Source of the DNA: an uncultured Parasphingopyxis sp.
GTDB taxonomy: Bacteria; Pseudomonadota; Alphaproteobacteria; Sphingomonadales; Sphingomonadaceae
Direction of reading: 5' to 3'
Assembly (NCBI GenBank): GCA_947259005.1
Contig: CAMYKP010000009.1
Location: 62,001-126,000, forward strand
DNA: 64,000 bases
This document shows, one piece after another, positions 42,388 through 50,708 of this stretch. Every line of letters starts with the position of its first letter. The first letter of the stretch is position 1. The notes beneath the pieces are model-generated. The model did not search any database. It had not been told where the DNA came from and was given only the letters and a program-made list of their open reading frames with translations. The position numbers were made by a program, and so were the translations under genes.

Positions 42388-43140
42388 CTAGCGCACATCC
42401 GGATACCATTTATCCAGACCCTTTTTGCGTCCGAAAGCCCAGCTCATTCCGCATTTCAGGTAGATCCAGTTCGCTTTCAGCGGCCCCCATTCGGCAATGC
42501 GCCGGTCAGAGGTGCGGACGATGCGGGGGACCAGCTTCACGCTGCCGATCCGGCACAGCCTGAGGCACAGATCGACATCCTCCATGATGTTCATATCAGG
42601 ATCGCAGCCATCGACGCGCAGGAAATCGGCACGGCGAAAGAACATCGCGTGATCGCCGAACAACAGTCTTAAGCCGCGCACAAACAGATGAGGGCGGAGC
42701 AGGATCGGCCCGTAATAAGTCTTGGCCCAATTATGGAAGCTCGTGCCCCAACGTGTCTTTGTACCGGTGAGTAGCGGTGTAAAGCCGCCCAGCACACGTC
42801 CCGGCTTGGCCAATGTGTGTTCGACAATGGCGAGCGCATCGGTCGGCAGTTCGGTGTCGGCATGAAGCACGCAAACAAGCGGGGCACTGACCTCTTCAAT
42901 GCCGCGATTGATCTGGACTGCGCGGCCCTTGCGATCATGCTCGACCACCTGGAAACTGGCGGTGCGCGCAATTTCCACGGATTTGTCCGTGCTTCCGCCA
43001 TCAACGACAATCACCTCTGCCGGTGCAGGGTCGAGTGCGGCGATATTGGCAATGACCCCCGGCAGCGCCGTTTCTTCATTGACTATCGGAATTACAATCG
43101 CGACTTCGCTGCGCGTCCGGGCGGTCATGCGGTTAGCCAT
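42388..43140 (-). CDS. Family 2 glycosyltransferase, rSAM/selenodomain-associated type 2 (TIGR04283-like)
   Basis: 250 residues. A GT-A fold is clear: VAIVIPIVNEETALPGVIANIAAL, VIVVDGGSTDKSVEIARTA and the nucleotide-sugar Asp motif VCVLHADTELP. The C-terminal blocks GDHAMFFRRADFLRVDGCDPDMNIMEDVDLCLRLCRIGSVKLVPRIVRTSDRR match the TIGR04283 family. It overlaps the end of the upstream gene by 16 bases. The two families are commonly paired, sometimes with a radical-SAM protein (ArsS) and in arsenosugar synthesis; that partner is not in this window. An in-frame ATG at codon 5 could be the start. Confidence 0.82.
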   Translation of the reverse strand: MANRMTARTRSEVAIVIPIVNEETALPGVIANIAALDPAPAEVIVVDGGSTDKSVEIARTASFQVVEHDRKGRAVQINRGIEEVSAPLVCVLHADTELPTDALAIVEHTLAKPGRVLGGFTPLLTGTKTRWGTSFHNWAKTYYGPILLRPHLFVRGLRLLFGDHAMFFRRADFLRVDGCDPDMNIMEDVDLCLRLCRIGSVKLVPRIVRTSDRRIAEWGPLKANWIYLKCGMSWAFGRKKGLDKWYPDVR

Positions 43141-43709
43141 GGCCAGCGTTCAAGATCTTCCGGCCTGTCGCAATCGGCGAGAGTTTCAAGCAAGTCTGGA
43201 GCTAACCCTTTCGCGTCAAGCCGCCGCAATGTCTCGGGTAACACCGCATCCGTGCCCCAGGCCATATCGGTAAAGAGCCAGTCGTGCGGCGAGCTAAGGC
43301 CGATCAGCCAGTAACCGCCATCCTCGGCCGGACCGATCACTACGTCACCATCGCGCAATGCTGCAGCGGCCTGTTTGAGATGAGTCGCTTTCAGGTCCGG
43401 GCAATCCGCACCAACGAATATCACCGGCGCATCCTGACTTGCATCGCGCAAGCGATCACCAAGATCGCCGCCGCCCTGCTCTACATAGGAAATGCCTTCA
43501 CCCAGCCATGTCTCAAACTGAACCAGGGGCGCTCCGGTAAAGCGGATCTCGATCGGTAGGCCGCTCTCTCGCATCACGCGGACCGTTCGTTCGGTCAGTT
43601 GCTTGTGTATCGCTGCAGCGCCTGCTTCTCCCAAAGCCGGGACAAGCCGGGTCTTCGCTTTGCCTGCTTCCGGATAACGCGTGAACAGAACTAGGCGGGG
43701 CATTGGCAT
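43125..43709 (-). CDS. Nucleotidyl/glycosyl transferase-like protein, rSAM/selenodomain-associated type 1 (TIGR04282, DUF2064)
   Basis: 194 residues. The opening PRLVLFTRYPEAGKAKTRLVPALGEAGAAAIHKQLTERTV and the central VIFVGADCPDLKATHLKQAAAALRDGDVVIGPAEDGGYWLIGL are diagnostic of TIGR04282, a family with a nucleotidyltransferase-like fold (KTRL; D-x-P; EDGGY). It precedes and overlaps the TIGR04283 gene, the usual two-gene set. A role in modifying a sugar-containing metabolite is plausible but unproven. Confidence 0.82.
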   Translation of the reverse strand: MPMPRLVLFTRYPEAGKAKTRLVPALGEAGAAAIHKQLTERTVRVMRESGLPIEIRFTGAPLVQFETWLGEGISYVEQGGGDLGDRLRDASQDAPVIFVGADCPDLKATHLKQAAAALRDGDVVIGPAEDGGYWLIGLSSPHDWLFTDMAWGTDAVLPETLRRLDAKGLAPDLLETLADCDRPEDLERWPWLTA

Positions 43710-43839
43710 GCGAAGGCCTTACCGACTCTGTGTGCATTGGACAAAGGGAAGATTGGCTCAGGTCGGTCGGATGTGCATGGCGATGGCGGGCTGATCGACA
43801 AACCGCTATGGGATAACTCTCCCTGGGAATTGACCTACT

Positions 43840-45216
43840 ATGCTTTCAGTCCTTGATCTCTTTCGCATCGGTATCGGGCCATCCAGTTCCCACACAGTGG
43901 GGCCGATGCGTATTGGCCGACGGTTTTTGAGCAGCCTGAAGAGGCAGGGATGTCTCGAACGCACGGCCCATATTCAGGTTGAACTGCAAGGGTCCTTAGC
44001 GTTAACCGGGGCTGGCCATGCCACACCAAAGGCGGTGGTCCTTGGGCTGCTGGGCCTGAAGCCCGAAACCCTCAATCCCGAAACTGCCGATGCCGCCGTC
44101 GCCGCCGTTTACACACAAAAGCGGCTGGCCATGTGTGATGGTGTCGAGATCGCCTTCGACCCGGAAACGGATATCATCTTCGCCTATGATGAAATCCCGG
44201 ACCTGCATCCCAACGGAATGCGAATGAAAGCCTATGATGCCAATGGCGATCGACTGACAGAGCGAACCTATTATTCGACCGGGGGTGGTTTTATCGCCTC
44301 GCGCCGCCAGCTCGAACGGCCCGTCAAGAATGACATGATTCGCGTAGGCAAACCGGTTCCCTATCCCTTCGGCTCCGCGCAGGACGTTCTGGATACCTGC
44401 AAAGCGGAGAATATGGCGATCCACGATCTGATATACGCCAATGAGGATGTCAGGCGTCCGCGCGTTTCCACCGATCAGGCGCTGGATAAAATCGCTGCGG
44501 TGATGATGGCCTGCATCGACAGGGGGTTGGAGCAGGACGGGATCCTGCCCGGCGCACTAAAGGTCAAGCGACGGGCTCCTGCGCTCTGGGCCAAGCTCAG
44601 TGCCAACCCCCAATCCAACGAGCAGGAACAATTGTTCGATTGGCTGAACGTCTATGCGATGGCGGTGAACGAAGAAAACGCAGCCGGCGGACAAGTCGTG
44701 ACCGCGCCCACCAATGGCGCAGCGGGAATTCTTCCGGCCGTCATCCGGCACTATTGCAAGCGCGACGAGGCCGACGCCGCCACGATCCGCAAATTCCTGC
44801 TGACGGCTGGCGGCATTGGGATGCTCTACAAGCAACGCGCTTCGATATCGGGGGCCGAAATGGGCTGTCAGGGTGAAGTTGGCGTGGCCTGTTCGATGGC
44901 GGCGGGCGGGCTGGCGGCTGTGTGGGGCGGCACACCGCTACAGGTGGCCTGTGCGGCTGAGATCGGCATGGAGCATAATCTGGGTCTCACCTGCGATCCG
45001 GTCGGCGGGCTGGTGCAGATACCCTGCATTGAGCGCAACGCGATCGGCGCGGTCAAGGCGGTGAACGCAGCGCGTCTTGCTCTGCATCGTGACGAGCAGA
45101 CCCAGGTGAGCCTCGATCAGGTGATTGAAACCATGCGCCAGACCGGGCTCGACATGTCGTCAAAATACAAGGAAACGAGCCAAGGTGGTCTCGCCGTCAA
45201 CGTTGTCGAGTGCTGA
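43840..45216 (+). CDS. sdaA: L-serine ammonia-lyase, single-chain iron-sulfur type
   Basis: 458 residues, the length of the fused single-chain enzyme (beta then alpha domains) that turns L-serine into pyruvate and ammonia. [27 protein letters not shown] opens the protein; GHGT-like [15 protein letters not shown] follows. The alpha part has [18 protein letters not shown] and the [4Fe-4S] cysteines in [20 protein letters not shown] and [21 protein letters not shown]. The stop lies 20 bases before the left 42-base repeat of the tRNA-Glu island, so before insertion this gene adjoined the tRNA-Glu 3' end. Confidence 0.95.
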   Translation: MLSVLDLFRIGIGPSSSHTVGPMRIGRRFLSSLKRQGCLERTAHIQVELQGSLALTGAGHATPKAVVLGLLGLKPETLNPETADAAVAAVYTQKRLAMCDGVEIAFDPETDIIFAYDEIPDLHPNGMRMKAYDANGDRLTERTYYSTGGGFIASRRQLERPVKNDMIRVGKPVPYPFGSAQDVLDTCKAENMAIHDLIYANEDVRRPRVSTDQALDKIAAVMMACIDRGLEQDGILPGALKVKRRAPALWAKLSANPQSNEQEQLFDWLNVYAMAVNEENAAGGQVVTAPTNGAAGILPAVIRHYCKRDEADAATIRKFLLTAGGIGMLYKQRASISGAEMGCQGEVGVACSMAAGGLAAVWGGTPLQVACAAEIGMEHNLGLTCDPVGGLVQIPCIERNAIGAVKAVNAARLALHRDEQTQVSLDQVIETMRQTGLDMSSKYKETSQGGLAVNVVEC

Positions 45217-45236
45217 ACCCGCTGCAACGGAATACT

Positions 45237-45278
45237 GCTGGTGACCCCTACGGGAATCGAACCCGTGTTTCAGCCGTG
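45237..45278 (-). repeat. Left attachment-site repeat: 42-bp copy of the 3' end of tRNA-Glu
   Basis: These 42 bases are identical to 48372-48413 and correspond to the 3' half of the tRNA-Glu gene (anticodon-stem 3' strand, variable loop, T arm, acceptor 3' strand and CCA). The two copies are in the same orientation, 3,135 bases apart. The sequence past 45278 departs from the tRNA, so this copy is not a gene but the att site made by site-specific integration. Confidence 0.92.
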
Positions 45279-45789
45279 CAAAACATTGTTTCGCGGTATT
45301 CTGCGGGTTATTGACGTTTTGGTATCCCTTTTGATCGCTCCTAGAGATCGCAGAAGCTCGCTATCGATCGGTTGGTGGGATACCAAGATCGTACTTTCGC
45401 ACCCTTCGATTGACGTTGTGCGTGTGTGATGATCACTATTCACAAGCAAATGATTTTCAGCTGTGACGCAGCTAGAGGGCTGATAGCAATTTTGTTGAAG
45501 GTCCATCGGCGTCTGTTTCTGGGCCGCTACTGGACTGGCGGCTATTGGTAGGCGCGACGCAGAAAGCCGCCGTTCGGCTGCCGAACCACAGTCAACATTC
45601 GAATAGCCAAGGCTTTGCACAACTTCCGACCGGGCGATGATGCTGCGACAATTGCGCATAGGAGGGCATCGGGAGACGCTCGGATGAGCGCACCGTTGCA
45701 CTTCGCATGACGCAGACTCAATTGGAGGATCAGTGCGCGTTTAAGCTTTCTAAACCATCTGGGGATAGGATCTTTGGCACCATCGATGA
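45279..45789. other. Non-coding left part of the island
   Basis: About 510 bases with no recognisable gene. A 143-codon frame on the minus strand (45270-45701) begins inside the att repeat and has no recognisable content or ribosome site, so it is not called. The stretch holds two of the four GGTATCCC copies. Confidence 0.6.
45321..45386. promoter_or_regulatory. Left pair of GGTATCCC repeats (possible integrase arm sites)
   Basis: GGTATCCC stands at 45321-45328, and the inverted form GGGATACC at 45377-45384. The longer 13-mer TTGGTATCCCACC is shared in inverted orientation between 45374-45386 and 48310-48322. Such repeats beside an att core resemble arm-type binding sites of tyrosine integrases. 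Confidence 0.5.
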
Positions 45790-46203
45790 ATGAACCATCG
45801 ACTTTTGGGGGTTATGATGGATTTGGACCAGGAGTGCGAAAAAACAAAGCGCGCGAAACGGACCGCGATGCTTCGGAAAACCGACCTGCATCGATCCGAT
45901 GGCCAGCGCAGCGCGGCACGGCTGCGTAACCTCTCTGAAACTGGCTTAGGCGGTATCAGCGACATACCTATGGAATCTGGTGAAGATTTGTCGGTTACCC
46001 TCGATGGGATAGGTGAAGTGTCAGGGCATTTGGCTTGGGTGGACGGCAAGAAATTCGGCATGGTATTCGACGAAGCCATCGATCCTGAAAAACTGACCAA
46101 CAATCATCGCGAATTAGCCGCTAAACCCACGGGCTATACGGTGCCTACTCGATTCCAGCCCGTCAATGACTACAAGCGCCCCGGTTTTAACCGCACAGGC
46201 TAG
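45790..46203 (+). CDS. PilZ-domain protein
   Basis: 137 residues; an in-frame ATG at 45814 or 45817 is an alternative start. A single PilZ fold spans about residues 20-105: RTAMLRKTDLHRSDGQRSAARLRNLSETGLGGISDIPMESGEDLSVTLDGIGEVSGHLAWVDGKKFGMVFDEAIDPEKL. The N-x-S-x-x-G motif (NLSETG) is present, but the RxxxR motif that grips cyclic di-GMP is not cleanly there (RxxR and RxxxxR only), so ligand binding is uncertain. It is an island gene facing the second PilZ gene across 222 bases. Confidence 0.78.
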   Translation: MNHRLLGVMMDLDQECEKTKRAKRTAMLRKTDLHRSDGQRSAARLRNLSETGLGGISDIPMESGEDLSVTLDGIGEVSGHLAWVDGKKFGMVFDEAIDPEKLTNNHRELAAKPTGYTVPTRFQPVNDYKRPGFNRTG

Positions 46204-46425
46204 TTCCGGCCGCGAAAGATGCATGGCCGGCGTCGTGCACAATCAGACAAGGGCTTCGGTAGATCAGTAATTGTGCTTTTAAGCGCCTCGACTATTCACC
46301 GATATTTAAATGTCAGTTGATACTATGTTTCTCTCGGTGTTCGTCGACACTCCTTGCCCCCATCATTGGATTCCGTCGATGGACACCGGGAATACCAGAC
46401 AATCGCCCAGCCCCTAAAGCTAAAC

Positions 46426-47160
46426 TCATCCGGTCAATCTGCCCAGCAAGCCGCTGTAGACATATTCGCTGATAGGATTCTCGAACTTGCACCCGGTTCT
46501 GAAGTCGTTGCGCCATACAGCTATTGCCGTGAGTGGCTGCAATCCCGGAAGAATCACAAGGAAACGCTCGCCTTCGTTCAGATGTAATGAGCAATCGAGC
46601 AGAAGTCCCGTGCGTGAAATATCTAGAATATCGGTATTACTCTTGTTGAATCCCGATTTACGCATTTGAACACGGGCGGCAATCTTACTTCGAGGATCGC
46701 GTGGCTTTTCCCTCTGCAATTCCTCGCCGCCTGGTTTCACAGCGTCCCACATTTGGTGGCCCGTCAAATCGGGCTCTCCGAAATGCCCGTGACTTGCTGA
46801 TTGCACAGGGAACCAATCCGGCAATGGAACATGCGGTTGAATTATTCCAGAAACCTCAACCGATCCAATGTCGATGGGGTCTTTGAAGCGCGCACCAAAT
46901 TTGGCCCCTCGCACCCAGGCGATGGTTCCCGGTACGGTTCCCAATCCATTTATGCCGACTCGAATTTCTTGATTGGCCTGCAATATAATATCACTGGTTC
47001 CCGATAACCCCGTAGTTGATAAATCACTAGTTAGCGACAAAGTGAGCACGCGAAGACCTTGCGACAATTGGACATGTATCATCATCGGAAGCCGGTCGGC
47101 CTTCCGGCGCTCTTCATCTGCCGGTATGATAGCGGTCTCGTGCAACATGATGACGAACAC
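46426..47160 (-). CDS. Tandem PilZ-domain protein
   Basis: 244 residues with two PilZ units. The first (about 15-105) has both cyclic di-GMP motifs: R19-K-A-D-R23 and D46-L-S-T-T-G51, then VGINGLGTVPGTIAWVRGAKFGARFKDPID. The second (about 155-240) keeps D180-I-S-R-T-G185 and AVWRNDFRTGCKFENPISEY, but its arginine motif is spaced differently, so it may be degenerate. The linker (about 106-150) is polar. It may act as a c-di-GMP effector, but no partner enzyme or pilus gene is nearby. The first domain is similar in layout to the neighbouring 137-residue protein, suggesting duplication. Confidence 0.8.
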   Translation of the reverse strand: MFVIMLHETAIIPADEERRKADRLPMMIHVQLSQGLRVLTLSLTSDLSTTGLSGTSDIILQANQEIRVGINGLGTVPGTIAWVRGAKFGARFKDPIDIGSVEVSGIIQPHVPLPDWFPVQSASHGHFGEPDLTGHQMWDAVKPGGEELQREKPRDPRSKIAARVQMRKSGFNKSNTDILDISRTGLLLDCSLHLNEGERFLVILPGLQPLTAIAVWRNDFRTGCKFENPISEYVYSGLLGRLTG

Positions 47161-47835
47161 ATCGCAGAATCTCTTTGAGACTATCCTAATTTAAAGGGTT
47201 AACTGAACCACTGAGAAAAGGTGCTCGCTCGGACTCTTGGTAAGTACTTCGCTGGACTAATGCCGTTACCGAAGGATGGAATGGCGCACTTGCGTAAAAA
47301 GATACTAAGGATTTAAATACTTTGATAGTGTGACCACAATTACAGGTGTTCGCATATGGAACAGGAACCCAACCGGCGCGATTCTGAGCGAATCGAATCT
47401 GAGCGACGAAAATCTGAATAGTGCGCTGCTGCATGAGACGAACCAAAGCAATGCTCTATGGAAGCACCGTTCATGCTGATTGGCTGAGGTTGAGATATCC
47501 CGTAGCGATGTCCGCTTTCCACCCAACGCCGACATCGGGCTATTCGAGGAGCAAGGAAAGCTGCCAGTCCGCTTCTGGAAAGACTTCAAAACTCCCCGAA
47601 TAACTGGAGTCAGGGCGCAAAGTAGACGATCGATCTCTTAGTGCTCAATAACTGACATGGGTCGCTAGCGGTTGTTATATAGTTGGATTGCGGCAGTAGA
47701 CCCTAGTTTTGACAAACTGACCCGCCTTTAGATTCAACATAAGGTTGCGGCTTCTTTTAGTGCTCGGGAACGGTGAGTTCGGACCATAATCTGCTCGAAC
47801 GTACCCGAAATTCGATTTAATGAAGTTATCAGAAC
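47161..47835. other. Non-coding middle part of the island with a repeat-like fragment
   Basis: About 675 bases without a convincing gene. On the minus strand near 47500-47535 a short frame reads MSALGGKRTSL, an opening I recall from small spurious proteins annotated in many alphaproteobacteria where an interspersed repeat lies. A 21-codon frame from 47356 with a repeated SER/ESE pattern is not called. The stretch looks like decayed accessory DNA. Confidence 0.5.
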
Positions 47836-48090
47836 ATGATGGCAAACCGAAACCAATATCCGATCCCTTATACGCCACCCGTACCTCGGTTGCTCGGCAA
47901 CAGACTCGCAGCAACGTATCTCGGTTTAAGCACGCGTGGATTTGAAGATCGATGGCGCTCCGGTGAGTTGCCAGCACCTCACAAAATAGGCCGACGCAAT
48001 TTATGGGACCGCAAAATACTTGACGATTTCGTTGATCAGCTGTCGTGCATTGAAAACCCCAGAAATACTGACGTTATAGAGTCTCTATGA
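47836..48090 (+). CDS. Small HTH protein of excisionase/AlpA type
   Basis: 84 residues. The core VPRLLGNRLAATYLGLSTRGFEDRWRSGELPAPHKIGRRNLWDRKILDDFVDQL matches the MerR-like helix-turn-helix with a wing seen in phage excisionases and AlpA-type activators. In alphaproteobacterial islands genes of this type commonly lie just before a tyrosine integrase gene. Here no integrase follows: 281 bases of non-coding DNA run to the tRNA. Two ATG codons stand side by side at the start. Probably a recombination directionality factor left over from the element. Confidence 0.75.
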   Translation: MMANRNQYPIPYTPPVPRLLGNRLAATYLGLSTRGFEDRWRSGELPAPHKIGRRNLWDRKILDDFVDQLSCIENPRNTDVIESL

Positions 48091-48299
48091 GTAGTCAGTG
48101 CATGTGTTTGGTAACACTTGCGCGGCCCTTTGAACTTGAAAACACGGGTTGGCCACTTTCGGCCAGATGGGTTTTCATTCAATTTCCATCGTGAGGTTGT
48201 AATAAACGTTGTAAAACAATGAGTTGATTGGAGTATCTGGTTTGCAGATTGATCGCAGATGCATCCTGAACCACCGAGTTCAAAGCAATATCATGCACT

Positions 48300-48322
48300 G
48301 GTATCCCGGTTGGTATCCCACC
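48300..48322 (+). promoter_or_regulatory. Right pair of GGTATCCC repeats (possible integrase arm sites)
   Basis: GGTATCCC at 48300-48307 and 48312-48319, 12 bases apart, about 50-70 bases from the tRNA-Glu att core. They match the pair near the left end of the island. Confidence 0.5.
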
Positions 48323-48343
48323 TTAAAGCTGAATTTGGAGGGT

Positions 48344-48368
48344 GGTTTTTAGAAAAACCCTTTGTTTT
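48344..48368 (+). terminator. Possible weak terminator inside the island's right end
   Basis: GGTTTT pairs with AAAACC across a four-base loop, followed after two bases by TTTGTTTT. It lies just before the att repeat and may have ended the lost integrase transcript. Confidence 0.3.
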
Positions 48369-48371
48369 CAA

Positions 48372-48413
48372 GCTGGTGACCCCTACGGGAATCGAACCCG
48401 TGTTTCAGCCGTG
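48372..48413 (-). repeat. Right attachment-site repeat within tRNA-Glu
   Basis: Identical over 42 bases to 45237-45278. It covers the 3' half of the intact tRNA gene plus two bases beyond CCA. Confidence 0.92.
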
Positions 48414-48448
48414 AAAGGGCCGCGTCCTAACCGCTAGACGAAGGGGCC
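48374..48448 (-). tRNA. tRNA-Glu (UUC anticodon)
   Basis: 75 bases with encoded CCA. Read on the minus strand it begins GGCCCCTTCGTCTAGCGG; the acceptor stem GGCCCCT pairs with AGGGGTC (one G-U), the anticodon loop is CTTTCAC with TTC, and the T loop is GTTCGATTC. It is the integration target of the island on its 3' side and remains intact because the element restored the 3' half. Confidence 0.97.
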
Positions 48449-48511
48449 GTCCCAGCGGGTGCGCCAATAGGCGAGGCGGCAGTGTGGGTCAAGCCACGAT
48501 GTTGCGGTGCG

Positions 48512-48895
48512 TCATCCTTTTGCGCTGTGGCAGACCGCCTGCAGCTTGTTTCCATCGGGGTCACGGACATAGGCACCGTAATAGTTGGGATGATAATGCG
48601 GCCGCGGGCCGGGCGGGCCTTCGTCTGTTCCGCCATTGGCGAGCGCCGCCGCGTGAAACGCATCCACGGTTGCCCGGTTGGAAACGATATAGGCGATATG
48701 AACGCCATTGCCGGGCCGTGCGGCTTCGCCATTGAAGGCCGGACCGATAAAGGTCTTGGGTCCGGTAGCAGACCCGAACGCGATACCGCCCTCATGCTCG
48801 AACAGGATCGGATGTTCGAGTGTTGCCATGACAGCGAGCCAGAAGGGCTTTGCCTTCTCCCAGTCATTGGTGCCGAGCGTGATATGGCTAAACAT
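48512..48895 (-). CDS. VOC-superfamily protein
   Basis: 127 residues. MFSHITLGTNDWEKAKPFWLAVMATLEHPILF and the terminal PNYYGAYVRDPDGNKLQAVCHS are the two halves of a glyoxalase/bleomycin-resistance-type fold, with the His near the N-terminus and the DPDGN turn. It resembles the group of small bacterial VOC proteins with HYHPNYYGAYV near the end. Substrate unknown. It lies between tRNA-Glu and recJ, 26 bases after recJ, and may be co-transcribed with it. Confidence 0.85.
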   Translation of the reverse strand: MFSHITLGTNDWEKAKPFWLAVMATLEHPILFEHEGGIAFGSATGPKTFIGPAFNGEAARPGNGVHIAYIVSNRATVDAFHAAALANGGTDEGPPGPRPHYHPNYYGAYVRDPDGNKLQAVCHSAKG

Positions 48896-48921
48896 CGCGA
48901 GTCTCCCTGTACGGGATCAGT

Positions 48922-50685
48922 CTAGTCCGCCCAGGCAGCGTCTTCCAGATGGAGCTCGGCGGCGGGGCGAGGGCCCCAATCGTCAATCTTGGCGCGGCCC
49001 GCAATCCAGAGCTTGCGGGTGTTGCCTGCGCCGAGCACGGCCTGACCGAGCGGCATATCGGCGGCGCGAAAGGCGATGGTCTTGAGGCTGCGGCCATCCT
49101 CGCCGGCCACGATGGCGCGCACATGATCCGTGCCGACAATATCGGCCTTGATAATTCTTACAGGTCCGGTGGCAATGCGGGGCGCTGGCCAGCCCATGCC
49201 ATAAGGGCCTCCAGCCTCTAGCGCTTCGACAAAAGCGGGCGTCACGCCGCCGGGCGCGACGACTGCGTCCAGTTGCAGTGCACGTTCGCCGCGTGCTCTG
49301 GTCACATCGTCAGCCATGCGTTCGTCCAAATAGTTTGCGAAGGCGTCGATCTTGTCTTCGGCGATGGTAATGCCCGCCGCCATCGGATGACCGCCGCCCG
49401 CAATCAGCAGGCCCATATCCTTGGCGGCAAGAACCGCCGCACCCAAATCTGCACCGCCAACCGAACGGCCCGAACCCTTGCCGATCCCGCTATCGTCGAG
49501 CGCGACTACAATAGCCGGGCGACCGAGCTTTTCCTTCAGCCGACTGGCGACGATGCCGATCACGCCGGGATGCCAGCCCTTGCCCGCAACCAGCGCGACA
49601 GCGCGATTGTCCTGCCCCTTGCCCGCTTCCAGCGCCTGTTCGGTTACGACGGCTTCGATGGCCCGGCGCTCCTCATTGAAATGTTCGAGCTCGGCGGCAA
49701 TGGCGCGGGCCTCTTCCGGGTCCTGGGTAGTCAAAATCCTCACGCCGAGATCGGACTTGCCGACCCGGCCGCCCGCGTTGATCCGCGGGCCAAGCCGAAA
49801 TCCGAGATCGGAGGCGATAGGCGCGCGATCGAGTCTGGATACCTCGAGCAGGGCGTTGATCCCGATATTGCGCTGTGCCGCCATGACCTTGAGACCTTGC
49901 GCCACAAAGGCGCGGTTCAGGCCATGCAGCGCGGCGACATCGGCAACGGTACCGAGGGCCACGATATCCAGCAGTTCGATCAGCTTGGGCTCGGGCCGGG
50001 ATTTGAAATACCCCTTATCGCGTAATTGCCGGACGATGGCCGCACCGAGCAGAAATGCGACGCCAACGGCCGCGAGATGGCCATGCGCTGCCCCTTCTTC
50101 CTCATCGAGTCGGTTCGGGTTGACGAGGCTGTGTGCGACGGGGAGCTCAGCAGCGCATTTGTGATGGTCGACGACGATCACGTCGACACCGGCTTCCTTT
50201 GCCTGTTGCAACGCCTCGAATGCCTGCGCACCGCAATCGACTGTGACGATCAGCGATGAGCCCTGTTCGGCGAGCTTCACCAGCGCTTCACCTGACGGTC
50301 CATAACCCTCCATCAGTCGGTCGGGGATATAATAGCCGGCATCCAGCCCGAGATCGTGGAGCAGGCGGATCAGGAGCGCGGCGGACGTCGCACCGTCGAC
50401 ATCATAGTCGCCGAATATCGTGACCTGTTCCTGCGCCTCTATCGCTTGCACGATGCGCGTCGCCGCCTGCTCCATATCGCGAAAGATCGACGGGTCGGGC
50501 ATGAAACCGCGGATCGTGGGTGTGCGATAAATGTCCAGATTTTCCCGCGGGCAGCCGCGCGACAGGAGCAGCCCGGTCACCAGGTCGTCGGGCTGGAAGT
50601 TGCCGCTCAGCCCGTCAATTGCACCCCCGCGCCAGTGCCAGGGCTGGCCGGAGATGGATTGGGTGATGTCTAATGCGGGTTTCAT
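48922..50685 (-). CDS. recJ: Single-stranded-DNA-specific exonuclease RecJ
   Basis: 587 residues, standard for RecJ, the 5'-3' exonuclease of recombination and mismatch repair. DHH-family motifs are present in order: ITIFGDYDVDGATSAALL (motif I), LIVTVDCGAQAF (II), VIVVDHHKCAAELP (III, the DHH), and ALGTVADVAAL with LGFRLGPRINAGGRVG. The DHHA1 domain follows with GWHPGVIGIVASRLKEKLGRPAIV and SGRSVGGADLGAAV, and GGGHPMAAGITI. An OB-fold tail ends the protein. Confidence 0.96.
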   Translation of the reverse strand: MKPALDITQSISGQPWHWRGGAIDGLSGNFQPDDLVTGLLLSRGCPRENLDIYRTPTIRGFMPDPSIFRDMEQAATRIVQAIEAQEQVTIFGDYDVDGATSAALLIRLLHDLGLDAGYYIPDRLMEGYGPSGEALVKLAEQGSSLIVTVDCGAQAFEALQQAKEAGVDVIVVDHHKCAAELPVAHSLVNPNRLDEEEGAAHGHLAAVGVAFLLGAAIVRQLRDKGYFKSRPEPKLIELLDIVALGTVADVAALHGLNRAFVAQGLKVMAAQRNIGINALLEVSRLDRAPIASDLGFRLGPRINAGGRVGKSDLGVRILTTQDPEEARAIAAELEHFNEERRAIEAVVTEQALEAGKGQDNRAVALVAGKGWHPGVIGIVASRLKEKLGRPAIVVALDDSGIGKGSGRSVGGADLGAAVLAAKDMGLLIAGGGHPMAAGITIAEDKIDAFANYLDERMADDVTRARGERALQLDAVVAPGGVTPAFVEALEAGGPYGMGWPAPRIATGPVRIIKADIVGTDHVRAIVAGEDGRSLKTIAFRAADMPLGQAVLGAGNTRKLWIAGRAKIDDWGPRPAAELHLEDAAWAD

Positions 50686-50708
50686 GGCTGTTGCCTTAGC
50701 GGGCTGGG

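Larger units (their letters stand above)
45237..48413. mobile_element. Small genomic island inserted at the 3' end of tRNA-Glu
   Basis: The segment lies between 42-base direct repeats of the tRNA-Glu 3' end, with the intact tRNA at the right end. Inside it is visibly more AT-rich than its neighbours and contains long non-coding stretches. Content, left to right: a 137-residue PilZ protein gene, a 244-residue double-PilZ protein gene on the other strand, a fragment resembling an interspersed repeat, and an 84-residue excisionase/AlpA-like HTH gene. No integrase gene is present, although such HTH genes usually adjoin one. GGTATCCC occurs at 45321 and, inverted, at 45377, and at 48300 and 48312, near both ends, as arm sites for a tyrosine recombinase would. 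It is probably a remnant or a non-autonomous element. Confidence 0.85.

Noticed and set aside
45237..45278. A second tRNA-Glu
   Set aside because: Only the 3' 42 bases match; the 5' half, D arm and anticodon are absent, so it is an att copy and not a gene.
45270..45701. 143-codon open frame at the left end of the island as a possible integrase remnant
   Set aside because: No tyrosine-recombinase residues (R, H-x-x-R, Y) in a recognisable setting and no ribosome site; it begins inside the att repeat.
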